Positions 31,830-42,119 are shown, counted from the first letter of the stretch. The stretch is 64,000 bases of DNA from Mayamaea pseudoterrestris (GCA_027923505.1 BROI01000003.1:1529780-1593779); one strand, 5' to 3'. The notes: generated from the letters alone by a model not told the origin. Translations and numbers: made by a program.

Positions 31830-32852
31830 ATGATGTTATGGTTGAACGATGCGCTTCTGCCGAAAAATCGACCAAGTCGTAGCGGTTATGGTTCATTCAT
31901 CACGACGTCGTCCGTCGTCCAGCCTCGTGCGTTATTTCCGAGAACAAACGCTGCATCTATCATAACTATCATGGGATGCTTCCACTCATTAGCATCCACA
32001 ACAGCTTTGTTCTCCTTTCTTAAATATTCTCATGGCCTCGCATCGAATGAATTTGCTTTGTTCGACCGATTCCGAGCAGAGTGCCCTGCCCCTCCCTCAT
32101 GCCTCCACTCATTTGATCCGTCCTTGACTCATCATGCTAACGATGCTAGCCACGAGGACCACATCTGGTGCGCTGTCTATCGATCCTGCAACAATGCACC
32201 TTCTGTCATGGTACGCGACGAATTTCTCCATGCCATGAGATCAGCGACGAATACTGTCAATCCTACTGCCTTACCCGTGGAAAGCATGTCCTCATTTGAA
32301 CCACAACTTGCACCACTGCAAAACCAGCAGTCTCCAGTAGCAATAGCACGCATAAAACCTTCACAAGACTTTCCAGGCTCATGGGTACTAGATACGATGC
32401 GATGCGTCTTGAGGAAAGAGACGCAAGACTCAACGTGCGACGGTGGCTCGGAACACACTGAGGCAATATCAGTTGCCATTGATGCTTTGCTTGAGTATCA
32501 CTTGTCGAAACACAGTGAGGATGAACGCATTGAAAAGTTTGCTATACGAACGAAAGCGACTCTTGTATCAAGCAAGGTTTTGGAAGACAGAGGTTTCGTC
32601 GAGGTTGATCGACTGGAAAGGGACATGGCCACTCATGTTTCCAATGTTGACGCTTGCCTGGAGCGATACGCGGAACGATCCGTCACAACAAGCGCCAAGA
32701 GTTCAGGAGCAAGACAGCGAGCGCTGAAAATTGTATCATTGTTGGGCCGACTGGAGCAGACTAAAGCCCAACAACAAGCAGAAACGTATGGAGACGAGAC
32801 AGACTCAGACGATTATGATCCCTGGGCTAGTTTTAGGCAATTGAATAGCTAA
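31830..32852 (+). CDS. hypothetical protein, possibly a degenerate acetyltransferase
   Basis: I do not recognise this protein of 340 residues (293 if the better-context ATG at 31,971, tatcATGG, is used). The region around ISVAIDALLEYHLSKHS and TKATLVSSKVLEDRGFVEVDRLERDMATHV is faintly like the last part of a GNAT fold (helix, strand, then a RGF turn). The acetyl-CoA loop is not evident. The C terminus is acidic (DETDSDDYDPWASF). If the first ATG is used, only 47 bp separate it from the divergent NAA60 start, which favours the downstream start or a very short bidirectional promoter. The upstream 47 residues could be an organelle presequence. Confidence 0.55.
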   Translation: MMLWLNDALLPKNRPSRSGYGSFITTSSVVQPRALFPRTNAASIITIMGCFHSLASTTALFSFLKYSHGLASNEFALFDRFRAECPAPPSCLHSFDPSLTHHANDASHEDHIWCAVYRSCNNAPSVMVRDEFLHAMRSATNTVNPTALPVESMSSFEPQLAPLQNQQSPVAIARIKPSQDFPGSWVLDTMRCVLRKETQDSTCDGGSEHTEAISVAIDALLEYHLSKHSEDERIEKFAIRTKATLVSSKVLEDRGFVEVDRLERDMATHVSNVDACLERYAERSVTTSAKSSGARQRALKIVSLLGRLEQTKAQQQAETYGDETDSDDYDPWASFRQLNS

Positions 32853-33853
32853 TTGATCAACATTTTAAGTAGCAAATGAAGCTTAACTCAAGATTCATCG
32901 TATTGTAATGTATGAAGCATGCGATGGAGCGATGGGCGTTGGAGTCAGTTGGCCAACCAATGTCAAGCTAGCCGTCAAGAGAGTGCGCTTTCTAACGGAA
33001 CGTACAATAGAATAATGGGTTAGAGCATGAATAAGACTTGTGTCCTCACATGAATCATCCAGGAATGATACAATTTGCATTCTCAGCGTATAGAATGAGG
33101 AGCTCTGGACAGAATTCTTGTCGCAAGGTGAAATAAAAAGGTGGAGTCGAGTCGTAGACAGTTCGACGAGACTCCGCAGCCCCTTGCATCTTAAAATAGG
33201 CCGTGGAAAAAACTCACCTTTAAGCGTGTGCCCGCGTCGGCTTCAAACTATTGCTTCCCACACGCCAAAGTCTACGCAAGTCATCAATGAGCGAGCGGCC
33301 TGCCATCCTGCAATGGCCCATCAAGGCAATGTGAGAACAAACAAAAAGTCTGCATTCAATGAATGTATCCGTTCTTCTATACCTCGCCCCGCTGTCAATA
33401 CAGAGAGAGGCTCAAACGACGGATTTAGTTCATATAGCAAGGATAATAAAAAAGGAGGTGCAAAGTCGTAACAACGTTTCGTCTTGGCACCGCTGCGCCT
33501 TGCGGGAGGTTAAGCGACCTGAGATTCACTCGGAACGTCAACCAAAAGCAATAACTTTGCACTTACCCCAAGTCAGACATCATTAAACCATTCTTAGAGT
33601 AGGTCGTCGACCAAACGCTTCTGCCATGTTCAATGGAACGACGATGTACGGTACCGGTACGAGTATGATGTGTGAATGAGCAATGTGACAGTGAATGAGC
33701 AATGTGTGGCTGTGACGCAATCGTAAGCGCAAATGAAAAGACATTTTGTTGCGACACGCACTCCACGCGAAAGATCGAGGTCGGCACAACATTTTGCAGG
33801 TTCTCTCACTTTAAAGTCACTTCTACCTCTAGAACGACACTCATAATTGGACT
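32853..33853. other. 1-kb intergenic region
   Basis: No confident gene is seen. A plus-strand frame at 33,118..33,471 starts with TTG; from its internal ATG at 33,312 it would give 53 residues with a basic KKGGAKS end, possibly a small protein or an exon. A GGTACCGGTAC block (TACCGGTA palindrome at 33,652..33,659) lies about 200 bp before the BRCT gene. Confidence 0.35.
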
Positions 33854-36751
33854 ATGCAAACTGATAGCACTAACAACGATAATATGAAATCCGAGTCGTC
33901 GCAGATTGACGACAGCGTTGACAAAGACTTGCCCAAGGTTCACATGCTGGCTTTCGTTGACGCATCAGCTTCGGTGGCAGGCAGCGACAAAGCGTTCCTT
34001 GACCTTTTGCCTGGTGAAAATTGGCTCATTCTTCGCGTCAACGCCAAAGACAACTTGGCGAAGAGTCCTTGCATTCATAATACGCAACAATTTGCTGGAA
34101 TAATTCCTGAAGATTCGCCCAACAATTTTGCTTTCATGACACTGGATATTGACGGACAGTTCGCTGCCATCAAGGACCTGCGATTGGACGATAATAACCA
34201 TGACAATGAAACTGAGGTTTTTATTGAGCGATCGAAGAAGGCGGGCACAGAAAATGGTCCATCTATGGAAAAGCTTGAGCGACGGCGGCTGGTTCACTTG
34301 TTCCACAAGGATCGTTTGATGATTCGAATAAATTCCGACGCTTCCGACCATACAATGGTGCTTGAGTACCGCCATGATTTTGCCATTCGAATGGCTAGTC
34401 TAGCAGATATTTCTTCGGCGCCCTCGACGGAGCAGACGCTAGCGCCGGAACCATTTTTCACTGCCAGGGAGATCGAAAATAATTCGGATCCTGTTGATTC
34501 TGTTCCGGACAATGGTGCGAAACCTTCTTTGTTGAATAAGATGAAATCAATAGCAGACCAACTTGTCACGCAACCTGAGTATATGAGCGATAAGGATATC
34601 GACATGACAGAGCCGCAAGTGCAGTCGGGGACCGACGAACTACTGATGTCGCAGCCTGGCAACGACAATAATCAGCCTTATCCAGCTGAACACGACGACG
34701 AGGAAGCTCCGCAACCAGAGCAAAGTTTGTCCGACGAGGAAACAGTTGACCCAGACGAGGAAGCAAAGCCAGAACTACTGACCGATACTGAAAATATGCA
34801 AGTCGATGATGCCGCCAAGCCACCGGAAAGTGAAGCAACATACTTGCTATCTCCTCCGCCCGACACCATGGGAGATACAGAACCCATAAATCCTCCAACT
34901 AAAGAAATTCGAACAGATGACGAGCGATTGTCCTTTGTTGGCGAAGACGACGAGGATGACCTGTCCAACAAGTCTGACTCTGCGGGTCAACAAGCCTCCA
35001 AGAGATCATCGTGGAGCAAGTCGTTGTCCAATCGGCGGACGGCCAATAGAGGTTTGACTGCGGCGAAGAATCCATCAACCTTTACTACTCCAGCAGCGAC
35101 TTTGGAAGAGTCTGACGCGGAAGCCGACGATGATGAGACTCGCCGAAACAAAGCAATTGGCTCATTCCTGGGCGTGGAGGTCGTGGCAGCGCAGGGAGAA
35201 TCGAAACGAAAAAACTTAAAGGCAGCAAAGGGCAAACCCGAAGAAGCAAAGACAAATGCCGGTAAAGGAAGTGATTCCAAGACCAAACCTGTCATTCCGC
35301 TTATTAACGCAATGATTGGAGCAACGAGAGCTAACACGTCTCCTGTTTCTCCCACTCGCCAAGCTCCTACGTTCGACTACGAGGGCGGTACGTCATTTGA
35401 CGAAGGTGATGCTACTTTGACAACCTTGCGAGTTGATGTCAATTCAAATGATGATCACGACGAACAATCCAATGCGGGAAGGTTTTACGCCGATAATACT
35501 TTCGCGCAATCGCCGTCCGACGAACACAACGGAGCACTTGAGCCAGAACTCTCAGTCGACATGACAGTTGATGCGACAAACATAGGAGAAGGAAACGCGA
35601 AACATGATACCAAGCTGGCGGACGATGTAAAGGCTGTTAATTCTGATGCTGAAACGACTACTAAACCGTCGTCGCGTTCACACCTCAGCAAGTCAAAGGC
35701 AAAGTCGTCGACACGAGAGACGAAGAAGTCGGCTAGAGTTACGTCTGGTTCAACTACCCGAAGGCCAGCGCGCAAGACGTGTGCCAGTTTTGCTCGGACA
35801 GCGGAAACGAGCACCAAAGACGTCGCCGTCAACGAAAGCGACGGCGAAATGTCGTTTGATACGAGCAAAACAGTGTCGAAGGCAGCCTTGTCGCCGTCTG
35901 CCGGCAGCTCAAGACCCAAGCGAAAGCGGCAGGACAAAGGAGCAGGTACTGTTGCTGCAACTTCGCCACTAACCCGATTGACGAACAAGAAAATGAAGAC
36001 GGACGAGCATGATATAAAAGAAGTTCGTATTATTGCCACGAAAGTGCAATTGACCAACAAGCAGCTGAAAGTAAGTTTTGCAAGCATAAGTGGAAGTATT
36101 TGGCACAGCTTGACGTCTTTCTTACTTTTCGATGATTTGAAACAGATGATTGATAAGATTCCCGGTGCAAGCTGGATAACTGAAACGGAACATGCGCACG
36201 AGGCCACCCATGTAATTGCCAGCGATGGCAAGCAGCAGTTGAAGCGTACGCCCAAGCTAATGATTGCTTTGAATAAGACGCCAAACATTGTTACTCTTGA
36301 TTGGTTCACGGAATGTGCGAAGAAGGGGGCTGTGTTACCGTGTGATACATTTTTAGTGAACGATAAGCGTGCAGAAAAAGAGTACGATTTTGTAATGAAT
36401 GAGACTCTTGATCGTATAACAGAGCATCTCGAGAATGGGATTGCCGTATTAACCGGCAAGCATGTTTACGTATGCAAGGGAGTTGCGGGAAACAAGGCCC
36501 CCAAAGAGGACGAGTTCAAGTGCATTGTCGAAGCTGCTGGGGGCGAATGGCTGCCGAACCTCAAGACTCGCTCAGGTATACAGAAGGAAGATGTAATCAT
36601 TATAACTAACTGCGACTCTACCGAGGAAGCAAAACAAACCAAAGTAACTGCTGTGGCCAGTGCCATCAGGCAAGGTGCTCAGCAGAAGACTACGTCATGG
36701 TTATTTAAAACGATGATGACACAGCATCTCGACATCGATTCGAGTGCATAA
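33854..36751 (+). CDS. tandem-BRCT nuclear protein (MDC1/PTIP-like architecture), two exons
   Basis: Exon 1 is 33854..36070 and exon 2 is 36146..36751. The 75-bp intron (GTAAGT...AACAG) has no stop and keeps frame, so the region also reads as one open frame; removing it restores a normal BRCT helix (NKQLKMIDKIPGASWITE). The spliced product is 940 residues. Residues 1-175 form an unrecognised globular region. Residues 200-700 are acidic, Ser/Thr-rich and disordered, with basic tracts (SRSHLSKSKAKSSTRETKKS; RPKRKRQDK) that suggest nuclear location. BRCT1 is at about 725-810 (EHAHEATHVIASD, IVTLDWFTECAKKG) and BRCT2 at about 850-935 (GKHVYVCKG, IVEAAGGEWLPN). Tandem C-terminal BRCTs usually bind phosphoproteins in DNA damage signalling; that role is inferred. 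Confidence 0.8.
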   Translation: MQTDSTNNDNMKSESSQIDDSVDKDLPKVHMLAFVDASASVAGSDKAFLDLLPGENWLILRVNAKDNLAKSPCIHNTQQFAGIIPEDSPNNFAFMTLDIDGQFAAIKDLRLDDNNHDNETEVFIERSKKAGTENGPSMEKLERRRLVHLFHKDRLMIRINSDASDHTMVLEYRHDFAIRMASLADISSAPSTEQTLAPEPFFTAREIENNSDPVDSVPDNGAKPSLLNKMKSIADQLVTQPEYMSDKDIDMTEPQVQSGTDELLMSQPGNDNNQPYPAEHDDEEAPQPEQSLSDEETVDPDEEAKPELLTDTENMQVDDAAKPPESEATYLLSPPPDTMGDTEPINPPTKEIRTDDERLSFVGEDDEDDLSNKSDSAGQQASKRSSWSKSLSNRRTANRGLTAAKNPSTFTTPAATLEESDAEADDDETRRNKAIGSFLGVEVVAAQGESKRKNLKAAKGKPEEAKTNAGKGSDSKTKPVIPLINAMIGATRANTSPVSPTRQAPTFDYEGGTSFDEGDATLTTLRVDVNSNDDHDEQSNAGRFYADNTFAQSPSDEHNGALEPELSVDMTVDATNIGEGNAKHDTKLADDVKAVNSDAETTTKPSSRSHLSKSKAKSSTRETKKSARVTSGSTTRRPARKTCASFARTAETSTKDVAVNESDGEMSFDTSKTVSKAALSPSAGSSRPKRKRQDKGAGTVAATSPLTRLTNKKMKTDEHDIKEVRIIATKVQLTNKQLKVSFASISGSIWHSLTSFLLFDDLKQMIDKIPGASWITETEHAHEATHVIASDGKQQLKRTPKLMIALNKTPNIVTLDWFTECAKKGAVLPCDTFLVNDKRAEKEYDFVMNETLDRITEHLENGIAVLTGKHVYVCKGVAGNKAPKEDEFKCIVEAAGGEWLPNLKTRSGIQKEDVIIITNCDSTEEAKQTKVTAVASAIRQGAQQKTTSWLFKTMMTQHLDIDSSA

Positions 36752-36929
36752 GTCTGCAAAGGAAAAGAACAGGAACAATACGAACGCTTAACAGTAAAGA
36801 AAAGAGAACGGATTTAACCTTAACTGAAACAATTTTTAGATGCAACGCCTCCAAAAGTAGCAATGATCAGATCATGCCTGAACACTAGCGATCAATCAAA
36901 CTTGCAATCTCTGTGACAGGGCAGAACCA

Positions 36930-38331
36930 TTACCAATCAATGGTTGATTGCGTTATCATGTACATGGCAACGGCGCACCACACGCCATGGACGGGCCGAC
37001 TCCGTGTCATATTCGCAAGCACACCGCTGGCCGCCAAGAGGCACAATTTGCCGTGCGACGCAAACATATCAAAGGCAAGGGGAATAGCCGAAAATGTTAA
37101 ATAAATCTGAATCAGATACAGCGAGAAGGTAAATTTGGGCGGAAGGATCTTTTTGAATCGGAGAGTATGGAGAAAAATGGCCAATGAGACAGTTCCAACA
37201 TTGAGCAAAAACATGCCATGCACCAAGTGCCATTGCTTGTCGGTAACTTTGTCCATGAATACCAGAAAGTTGATATAGAAGCCTAGGAAGTACTTGGCCC
37301 ACAGGAAAAATATTTTGACCAAGTAGGTTCCAATCTCATACCATCGTTCATTTTCAGTGGTTCGTCCGCTACGTCCCTTTCCTGCGTTGGAAAATCGAGT
37401 GATTGGAAACCAAGGACGCACCAAGATGTAAGGCCAAAACACATAGATTAACTCAACAATGTGTCCGACCGGGTGGGCCTTGAGTTTGTGGCGATGGAGT
37501 GGGTTATAAAAGACGCTCCCGAAAACGCAGTAGAGGGCAAAGAAGATGTTTTCGTGGACGAAGCTTCGTGACATGACAGCCTTGTCCGAGTAGTACCCTG
37601 GATCTTCAAGCTCTGGGAGAACCTTGAAGCTAAAGTAAGCCGATGTACTCTGAATGACGCCTAATTGGAAACGTTTGAATCGATGAGAGCAATGAAATTG
37701 ATGCGCATCAGCAACCGTCGCTTATCGTACCGTTCAAAGCAACTGCGTGAGGAATATAGGACGCTCCAGCAATGCCATCCTTTCCCGCATAATTTGTTAA
37801 AAACTCGACCCAAGCAAGGGAGTACTGCACGAGAAAGAACAGACCCATGTATCTGTGACCTTTGTGCTTGCGCGCCTTTGGTAGCGTCCACAATCCCGCT
37901 CTTGCTGGCGCGATAATAAAGACGTAAGCGAGCGAGAAGACACACGCAAGAACAAAGAGTGTCTGTCCAAACTGCTTTATATCGGTTGGATTTGCGAGTG
38001 TCTGGTAAGCATTGACAACAAGATCGCCGCTGGCTTTGGCGGAATCAGTGTAGGATCGAAGCAACGAACGAACAGTGTCCATGGTCCACATCCCCGAGCA
38101 ATACTGCAGCAGCAACGTTGAAGACACTGAAACATAGAACGAGTATGGAATCCTTGATCGTTCTTTCAGCGAGAGAGTCTTTCTTTGCGCTGTTGGCTTG
38201 TCTGCATCCGACAAGCTAGGATCGGAAGCAGAGCGCAAAACTGAGCTCGGAGGCGTTGACGAATCGCTCGACAAGTCACTGTCGCTCTTCTTCACCACAT
38301 TTCTCTGACGAAGAGTGCTGTCGTTCATCAT
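36930..38331 (-). CDS. multipass membrane protein of unknown function, two exons
   Basis: Exon 1 is 38331..37731 and exon 2 is 37660..36930. The 70-bp intron has donor GTACGA and acceptor CCAATTAG, giving 443 residues. The N-terminal ~60 residues are Ser/Asp-rich (SDSDLSSDSSTPPSS). About eight hydrophobic segments follow, for example YSFYVSVSSTLLLQYCSGMW, LFVLACVFSLAYVFII, YMGLFFLVQYSLAWVEFL, IFFALYCVFGSVFY and LVKIFFLWAKYFLGFYINFLV. No family is recognised. The longest frame opens with TTG at 38,496 inside the upstream repeat array; the ATG pair at 38,331/38,328 is the first real start. It is divergent from phosphoribulokinase with the 42-bp repeat array between them. Confidence 0.7.
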
Positions 38332-38480
38332 GCCAATGTCTTGATTCAGAATAATCTGCGTTCCAATAGGCACACAACCTATGGTAGCTCGGCGTGATGA
38401 TGCGAAAATGAATGAGCGGAGCGCCTGCTGCCAATGGAGTGACGCGGAACGACCGCGACGGCGCGCCAGACTGCCCTGCA

Positions 38481-38800
38481 CTACGTCATGAGGCAATACT
38501 ACGAAACGAGTGCCAGTGAAAACTGCGTCAGAAGGCTATAGTATGAAACGAATGCCAGTGAAAACTGCGTCAGAAGGCAATAGTGTGAAACGAGTGCCAG
38601 TGAAAACTGCGTCATAGGGCAATACAATGAAACGAGTGCCAGTGAAAACTCCATTTCGAGTGTCTGCGTCATGAGGCAATAATACGAAACAAGTGCCAGT
38701 GAAAACTACGTCATAAGGCAATAATACGAAACGAGTGCCAGTGAAAACTGCGTCATAAGGCAATAATAAGAAACGATTGCCAGTGAAAACTGCGTCATTC
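38481..38800. repeat. 42-bp tandem repeat array with TGACG sites in a divergent promoter
   Basis: About seven copies of a unit around GAAACGAGTGCCAGTG, AAAACTGCGTCA and GGCAATA lie between the membrane protein gene and phosphoribulokinase. CGTCA (TGACG on the other strand) occurs at 38484, 38526, 38568, 38610, 38667, 38709, 38751 and 38793. All spacings are 42 bp except one of 57 bp. TGACG is the core of bZIP/CRE-type sites. Two sites read CTACGTCA; most read CTGCGTCA. Confidence 0.85.
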
Positions 38801-38982
38801 TTTCCCGAGCCCGGCGACGAAATATCGCATTCGCCGGTCAATTGCCACCGCCCACCGCGGACACGTCCTCCCTTTTTTGGCAAACGACGATGCAGGGACC
38901 TGACGTACTTCCTCAACACAACGCTACAACACCTTCACAATCTTCTATCATTCCGTCGTCGACCACACATACATTGCCGACC

Positions 38983-40191
38983 ATGAAGTTTGTTGCTGGA
39001 GTTACCGCCCTTGTCCTGGCATCCGCCAGCGCTTTCACACCGTCGGCCTTTGTGCCATCGAATCTCCGATCGTCAACTTCAAGTTCGTCGTCGTTGAACA
39101 TGGCTCTCAAGGCAGGTCAGACCCCGATTGTCATCGGCGTTGCTGCTGACAGTGGATGCGGAAAGTCTACCTTCATGCGTCGTCTCACCAACATCTTTGG
39201 AGGAGACGTCGTTGGTCCTCTCGGCGGAGGATTTGGCGCTCCAGGCGGCTGGGAGACAAACACACTCGTTTCGGATCTCACCACTGTCATTTGCCTCGAC
39301 GACTACCATTCAAATGACCGCGAAGGACGCAAGGTCACCAAGCGCACTGCGCTTGACCCGCTTGAGAACAACTTTGATCTCATGTACGAACAAATCAAGG
39401 CACTCAAGGCAGGAAAGACGGTCGAAAAGCCCATCTACAACCACGTTAACGGAACCCTAGACACACCCGAGAAAATTGAACCTACTCCTATCATCATCTT
39501 TGAAGGTCTCCATCCCATGCACGACGAGCGCGTCCGTGAGCTTCTTGACTTCACCCTTTACCTTGACATTTCTCCGGACGTCAAGCTCAACTGGAAGATC
39601 CAACGCGACATGGAGGAGCGCGGACACTCCCTCGAGTCCATCCTTGCTTCCATTGAGGCCCGCAAGCCAGACTTTGATGCCTACATTGACCCACAGAAGA
39701 AGGATGCCGACATGATCATTGAAGTGCTTCCCACACAGCTCGATAAGGAGGACAAGAAGACCCTTCGCGTCCGATGCATCCAAAAGCAGGGTGTTCCCGA
39801 CTTTAACCCCTGCTTCCTCTTTGACCAGGGCTCCAAGATTGAATGGACCCCGGCTCCCACCAAGCTCGCTAGCTCGGGACCCGGAATTAAGCTTGCCTAC
39901 TACGAGGAAGACTACTTTGGATCTGACTGCGAGGTTGTGGAAATGGACGGAACCTTTGACAACATCCAAGAGTTGGTGTACGTTGAGTCGGCCTTGAGTG
40001 CCACCAAAACCAAGTTCTACGGAGAACTTACTCAGGCCATGTTGGCTCTCGCCGAGGCCCCGGGCAGCAACAATGGAACCGGTCTGATGCAAACGTTGGC
40101 CGCGTTCGCCATTCGGGAATTGTACGAAAAGCGAAGTGCCGCCGCCAAGAAGGCTGGTGCAACTAGCCCTGTCGCCGCTGCTGCTGCGTAA
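38983..40191 (+). CDS. PRK: phosphoribulokinase, plastid
   Basis: The 402-residue protein has a signal peptide ending in the classic diatom motif (LVLASASAF then TPSAFVPSNLRSS), so it goes to the plastid stroma. It phosphorylates ribulose 5-phosphate to ribulose 1,5-bisphosphate, the CO2 acceptor of the Calvin cycle. The P-loop is GVAADSGCGKSTFMRR, and VICLDDYHSNDREGRK, PIYNHVNGTLDTPEKIEP and IIFEGLHPMHDERVRELLDF are family blocks. The Cys in the P-loop and the Cys in VICLDDYHS correspond to the pair used for thioredoxin control in plants; whether diatoms use it is doubtful in published work. The longer frame from 38,842 is leader; ccATGAAG at 38,983 is the start. Codon use is strongly C-ending, suggesting high expression. 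Confidence 0.96.
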   Translation: MKFVAGVTALVLASASAFTPSAFVPSNLRSSTSSSSSLNMALKAGQTPIVIGVAADSGCGKSTFMRRLTNIFGGDVVGPLGGGFGAPGGWETNTLVSDLTTVICLDDYHSNDREGRKVTKRTALDPLENNFDLMYEQIKALKAGKTVEKPIYNHVNGTLDTPEKIEPTPIIIFEGLHPMHDERVRELLDFTLYLDISPDVKLNWKIQRDMEERGHSLESILASIEARKPDFDAYIDPQKKDADMIIEVLPTQLDKEDKKTLRVRCIQKQGVPDFNPCFLFDQGSKIEWTPAPTKLASSGPGIKLAYYEEDYFGSDCEVVEMDGTFDNIQELVYVESALSATKTKFYGELTQAMLALAEAPGSNNGTGLMQTLAAFAIRELYEKRSAAAKKAGATSPVAAAAA

Positions 40192-40454
40192 ATGTGACCG
40201 TGCGAATTGGTCAATAATGTAGATTACTAACAACATAGTGAAACTGGTTGAATATCATCAGATTGATAGATGATAGGCTCGACTACCTATATACTGGTCG
40301 GTTGATGCGTAGGTAGCTACTTTTGTGGCACGACTCTCACCAAAAAGTTGTTGCGGTGCGACACATAATGCAAAGGTAGTGCGACTCGCTCGTTTCTGTC
40401 GACCATGGCGCCCCCATTGCTTCGCCACGCGTTACTTGACCAAGCGTCGACCCG

Positions 40455-42119
40455 ATGCCAATGATTACTACGAGGATGGCTCGAATACAATTTGCACTAG
40501 TCATTCTACTGTGTCTTTTAGTGACGACAGTTGAGGGGCTGCATAGAATACCTCCAGCAAACGTGCAAAATACGATTGTTTCACGAACGAACCGGCCGCC
40601 ATCAAACTTAGCTTTGTGTCAACTACTTCATGTTCGAGGTGGATCAGGCGACGAAGCAGACGCGTCCGAAAGTGACGATGAATCAGAATCTGATAGTGAC
40701 AATGACGATAGCTTCCTGCCGGAGCGTCTGTTCAGCGAGCAGACGACAAGCACATTGCTAAGCGCCGGCAAAACCACTGTTTCTTTCGTCGGCAAACTCC
40801 TAATGTCAACAATCAGCGCAGCATCTCGAGCAGTTGCGGCGGCATTTCAAACGGATCAAGATTTTGCTGGTGAAGACAAAGAGATGTCACTTATGACCAA
40901 AATGACGCGCGTTGTGAGGCGAATGGTACATGCAGCGTTTCATTCGGGCGACGAGAGCTCCAAGGCGGGTGCAATGCCGGTACGAGAAGCAAGTGGAAAC
41001 AAAGAAGTGGTAGGACAAGATGTACCTGCACGTAACGAATGGTCGAAGCCCAGCACACCATCGAGGGACGACCTGAGCCAGGCGAAGACGCAAATGCTAG
41101 ACTTTGGAAACTACTTGTCGAAAGCATACGGAGTGGAAGCTACCCGAACCAACATTGCCGATAGTGATCAAGTCATGCCGGTGCTTGGCGGAACGATCAC
41201 GGATGCGTTGCGTATAGCTCGCTCTAAAGCCCGCCTTTTGGTGGTCATGATCCCTTCATCTAAACCTGGCAGTAAGGCGCATGCACCTGACGTTGAAGCT
41301 ATCAAAAGTTTATTGAGTGCCGCCGTAGCGACTGTAGCCGAGAGAAAGGCTCGAAAGTCGGGACAGACCGGTTCCTATGTCATTTGGGGTGCCAAGGCTG
41401 GGTCTGCCGAAGCTGTGGCAGCACTGAAACGTATCAAGGCGACATCAAATAATTCCAAGGGACAAAAGCGACCAATATTGGCGGTGGTGTATCCGGCCCA
41501 GATCATGGGAAGTGACGGCATGCCAAAAACTGTACCACGGTTGCTGGCACAGCATCATTGTAGCCCACCTCCAGCCGCTGAAACAATGGCAGCTTGGCTC
41601 AATGCTTTGCGAAAGCGGCACGCGAAACAGTATGCTACCATGCAATTGGAATTGCAAGAGGTGGAGCTCCATCGAGAACGAACAGAAGGCTACAAGGACA
41701 GCATCCAAAGTGATCGAGACCGAGAGCAGCGCGAAGTTCGCGAAGCAGAGGAGCGAAGACGGAAAGAAGAAGCGGATAGGGATCGCCTAGAAGCCATTCT
41801 ACAAAGACGCAAAGATCTTCGACAAGCAATGCCCGACGAGCCAACAGCTGACGACTCTACGGCTTTGACGATAGCTTTGCGTCTAGCAGACGGACGGACA
41901 GGTCAGCGAAGGTTTGCGGCTGACACCAATTTTGCAACTTTGTTCAATTGGGTTGACGCCGAGTTTGATATTGAACGAGAGAATGTAGAGCTGACGACAC
42001 TAAATGGCCAGCGCTCATTTGATTGGAACGCAAGTGACGTAGCGCTTAGTGAGACTGGGTTTAGTCGAATGACAGCGCTCCGAGTGACCGAGAAGAAGCG
42101 CACACCGACAGACAATTAA
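40455..42119 (+). CDS. UAS-UBX domain protein with N-terminal secretory leader (FAF2-like)
   Basis: The 554-residue protein starts with a hydrophobic leader (IQFALVILLCLLVTTVEG; an alternative ATG with better context lies at 40,476). Then come a Ser/Asp/Glu-rich region (65-100), a possible amphipathic stretch (LLSAGKTTVSFVGKLLMS), and a thioredoxin-like UAS region at about 205-385 (ALRIARSKARLLVVMIPSS, KRPILAVVYPAQIM). A long charged coiled coil follows at about 390-460 (REQREVREAEERRRKEEADR), and a C-terminal UBX domain at about 466-548 (TIALRLADGRTGQRRFAADTNFATLFNWV). UBX domains dock on the Cdc48/p97 ATPase; FAF2/UBXD8 does this at the ER in ERAD. A second, symbiont-derived Cdc48 system drives protein import at diatom plastids, and this protein is a candidate cofactor of either. 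Confidence 0.82.
   Translation: MPMITTRMARIQFALVILLCLLVTTVEGLHRIPPANVQNTIVSRTNRPPSNLALCQLLHVRGGSGDEADASESDDESESDSDNDDSFLPERLFSEQTTSTLLSAGKTTVSFVGKLLMSTISAASRAVAAAFQTDQDFAGEDKEMSLMTKMTRVVRRMVHAAFHSGDESSKAGAMPVREASGNKEVVGQDVPARNEWSKPSTPSRDDLSQAKTQMLDFGNYLSKAYGVEATRTNIADSDQVMPVLGGTITDALRIARSKARLLVVMIPSSKPGSKAHAPDVEAIKSLLSAAVATVAERKARKSGQTGSYVIWGAKAGSAEAVAALKRIKATSNNSKGQKRPILAVVYPAQIMGSDGMPKTVPRLLAQHHCSPPPAAETMAAWLNALRKRHAKQYATMQLELQEVELHRERTEGYKDSIQSDRDREQREVREAEERRRKEEADRDRLEAILQRRKDLRQAMPDEPTADDSTALTIALRLADGRTGQRRFAADTNFATLFNWVDAEFDIERENVELTTLNGQRSFDWNASDVALSETGFSRMTALRVTEKKRTPTDN

Noticed and set aside
33450-33480. AAAGTCGTAACAACG resembles the conserved 3' end of small-subunit rRNA
   Set aside because: The match is only about 12 bases and no other rRNA region flanks it; a chance match.
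38536-38919. Minus frame with repeats of VFTGTRFVLLPYDA
   Set aside because: The unit of 42 bp is a multiple of three, so the promoter repeat array stays open as a 14-residue repeat. The frame lies in the promoter and leader region of phosphoribulokinase, and its period is broken by a 15-bp insertion; a by-product is more likely than a protein.
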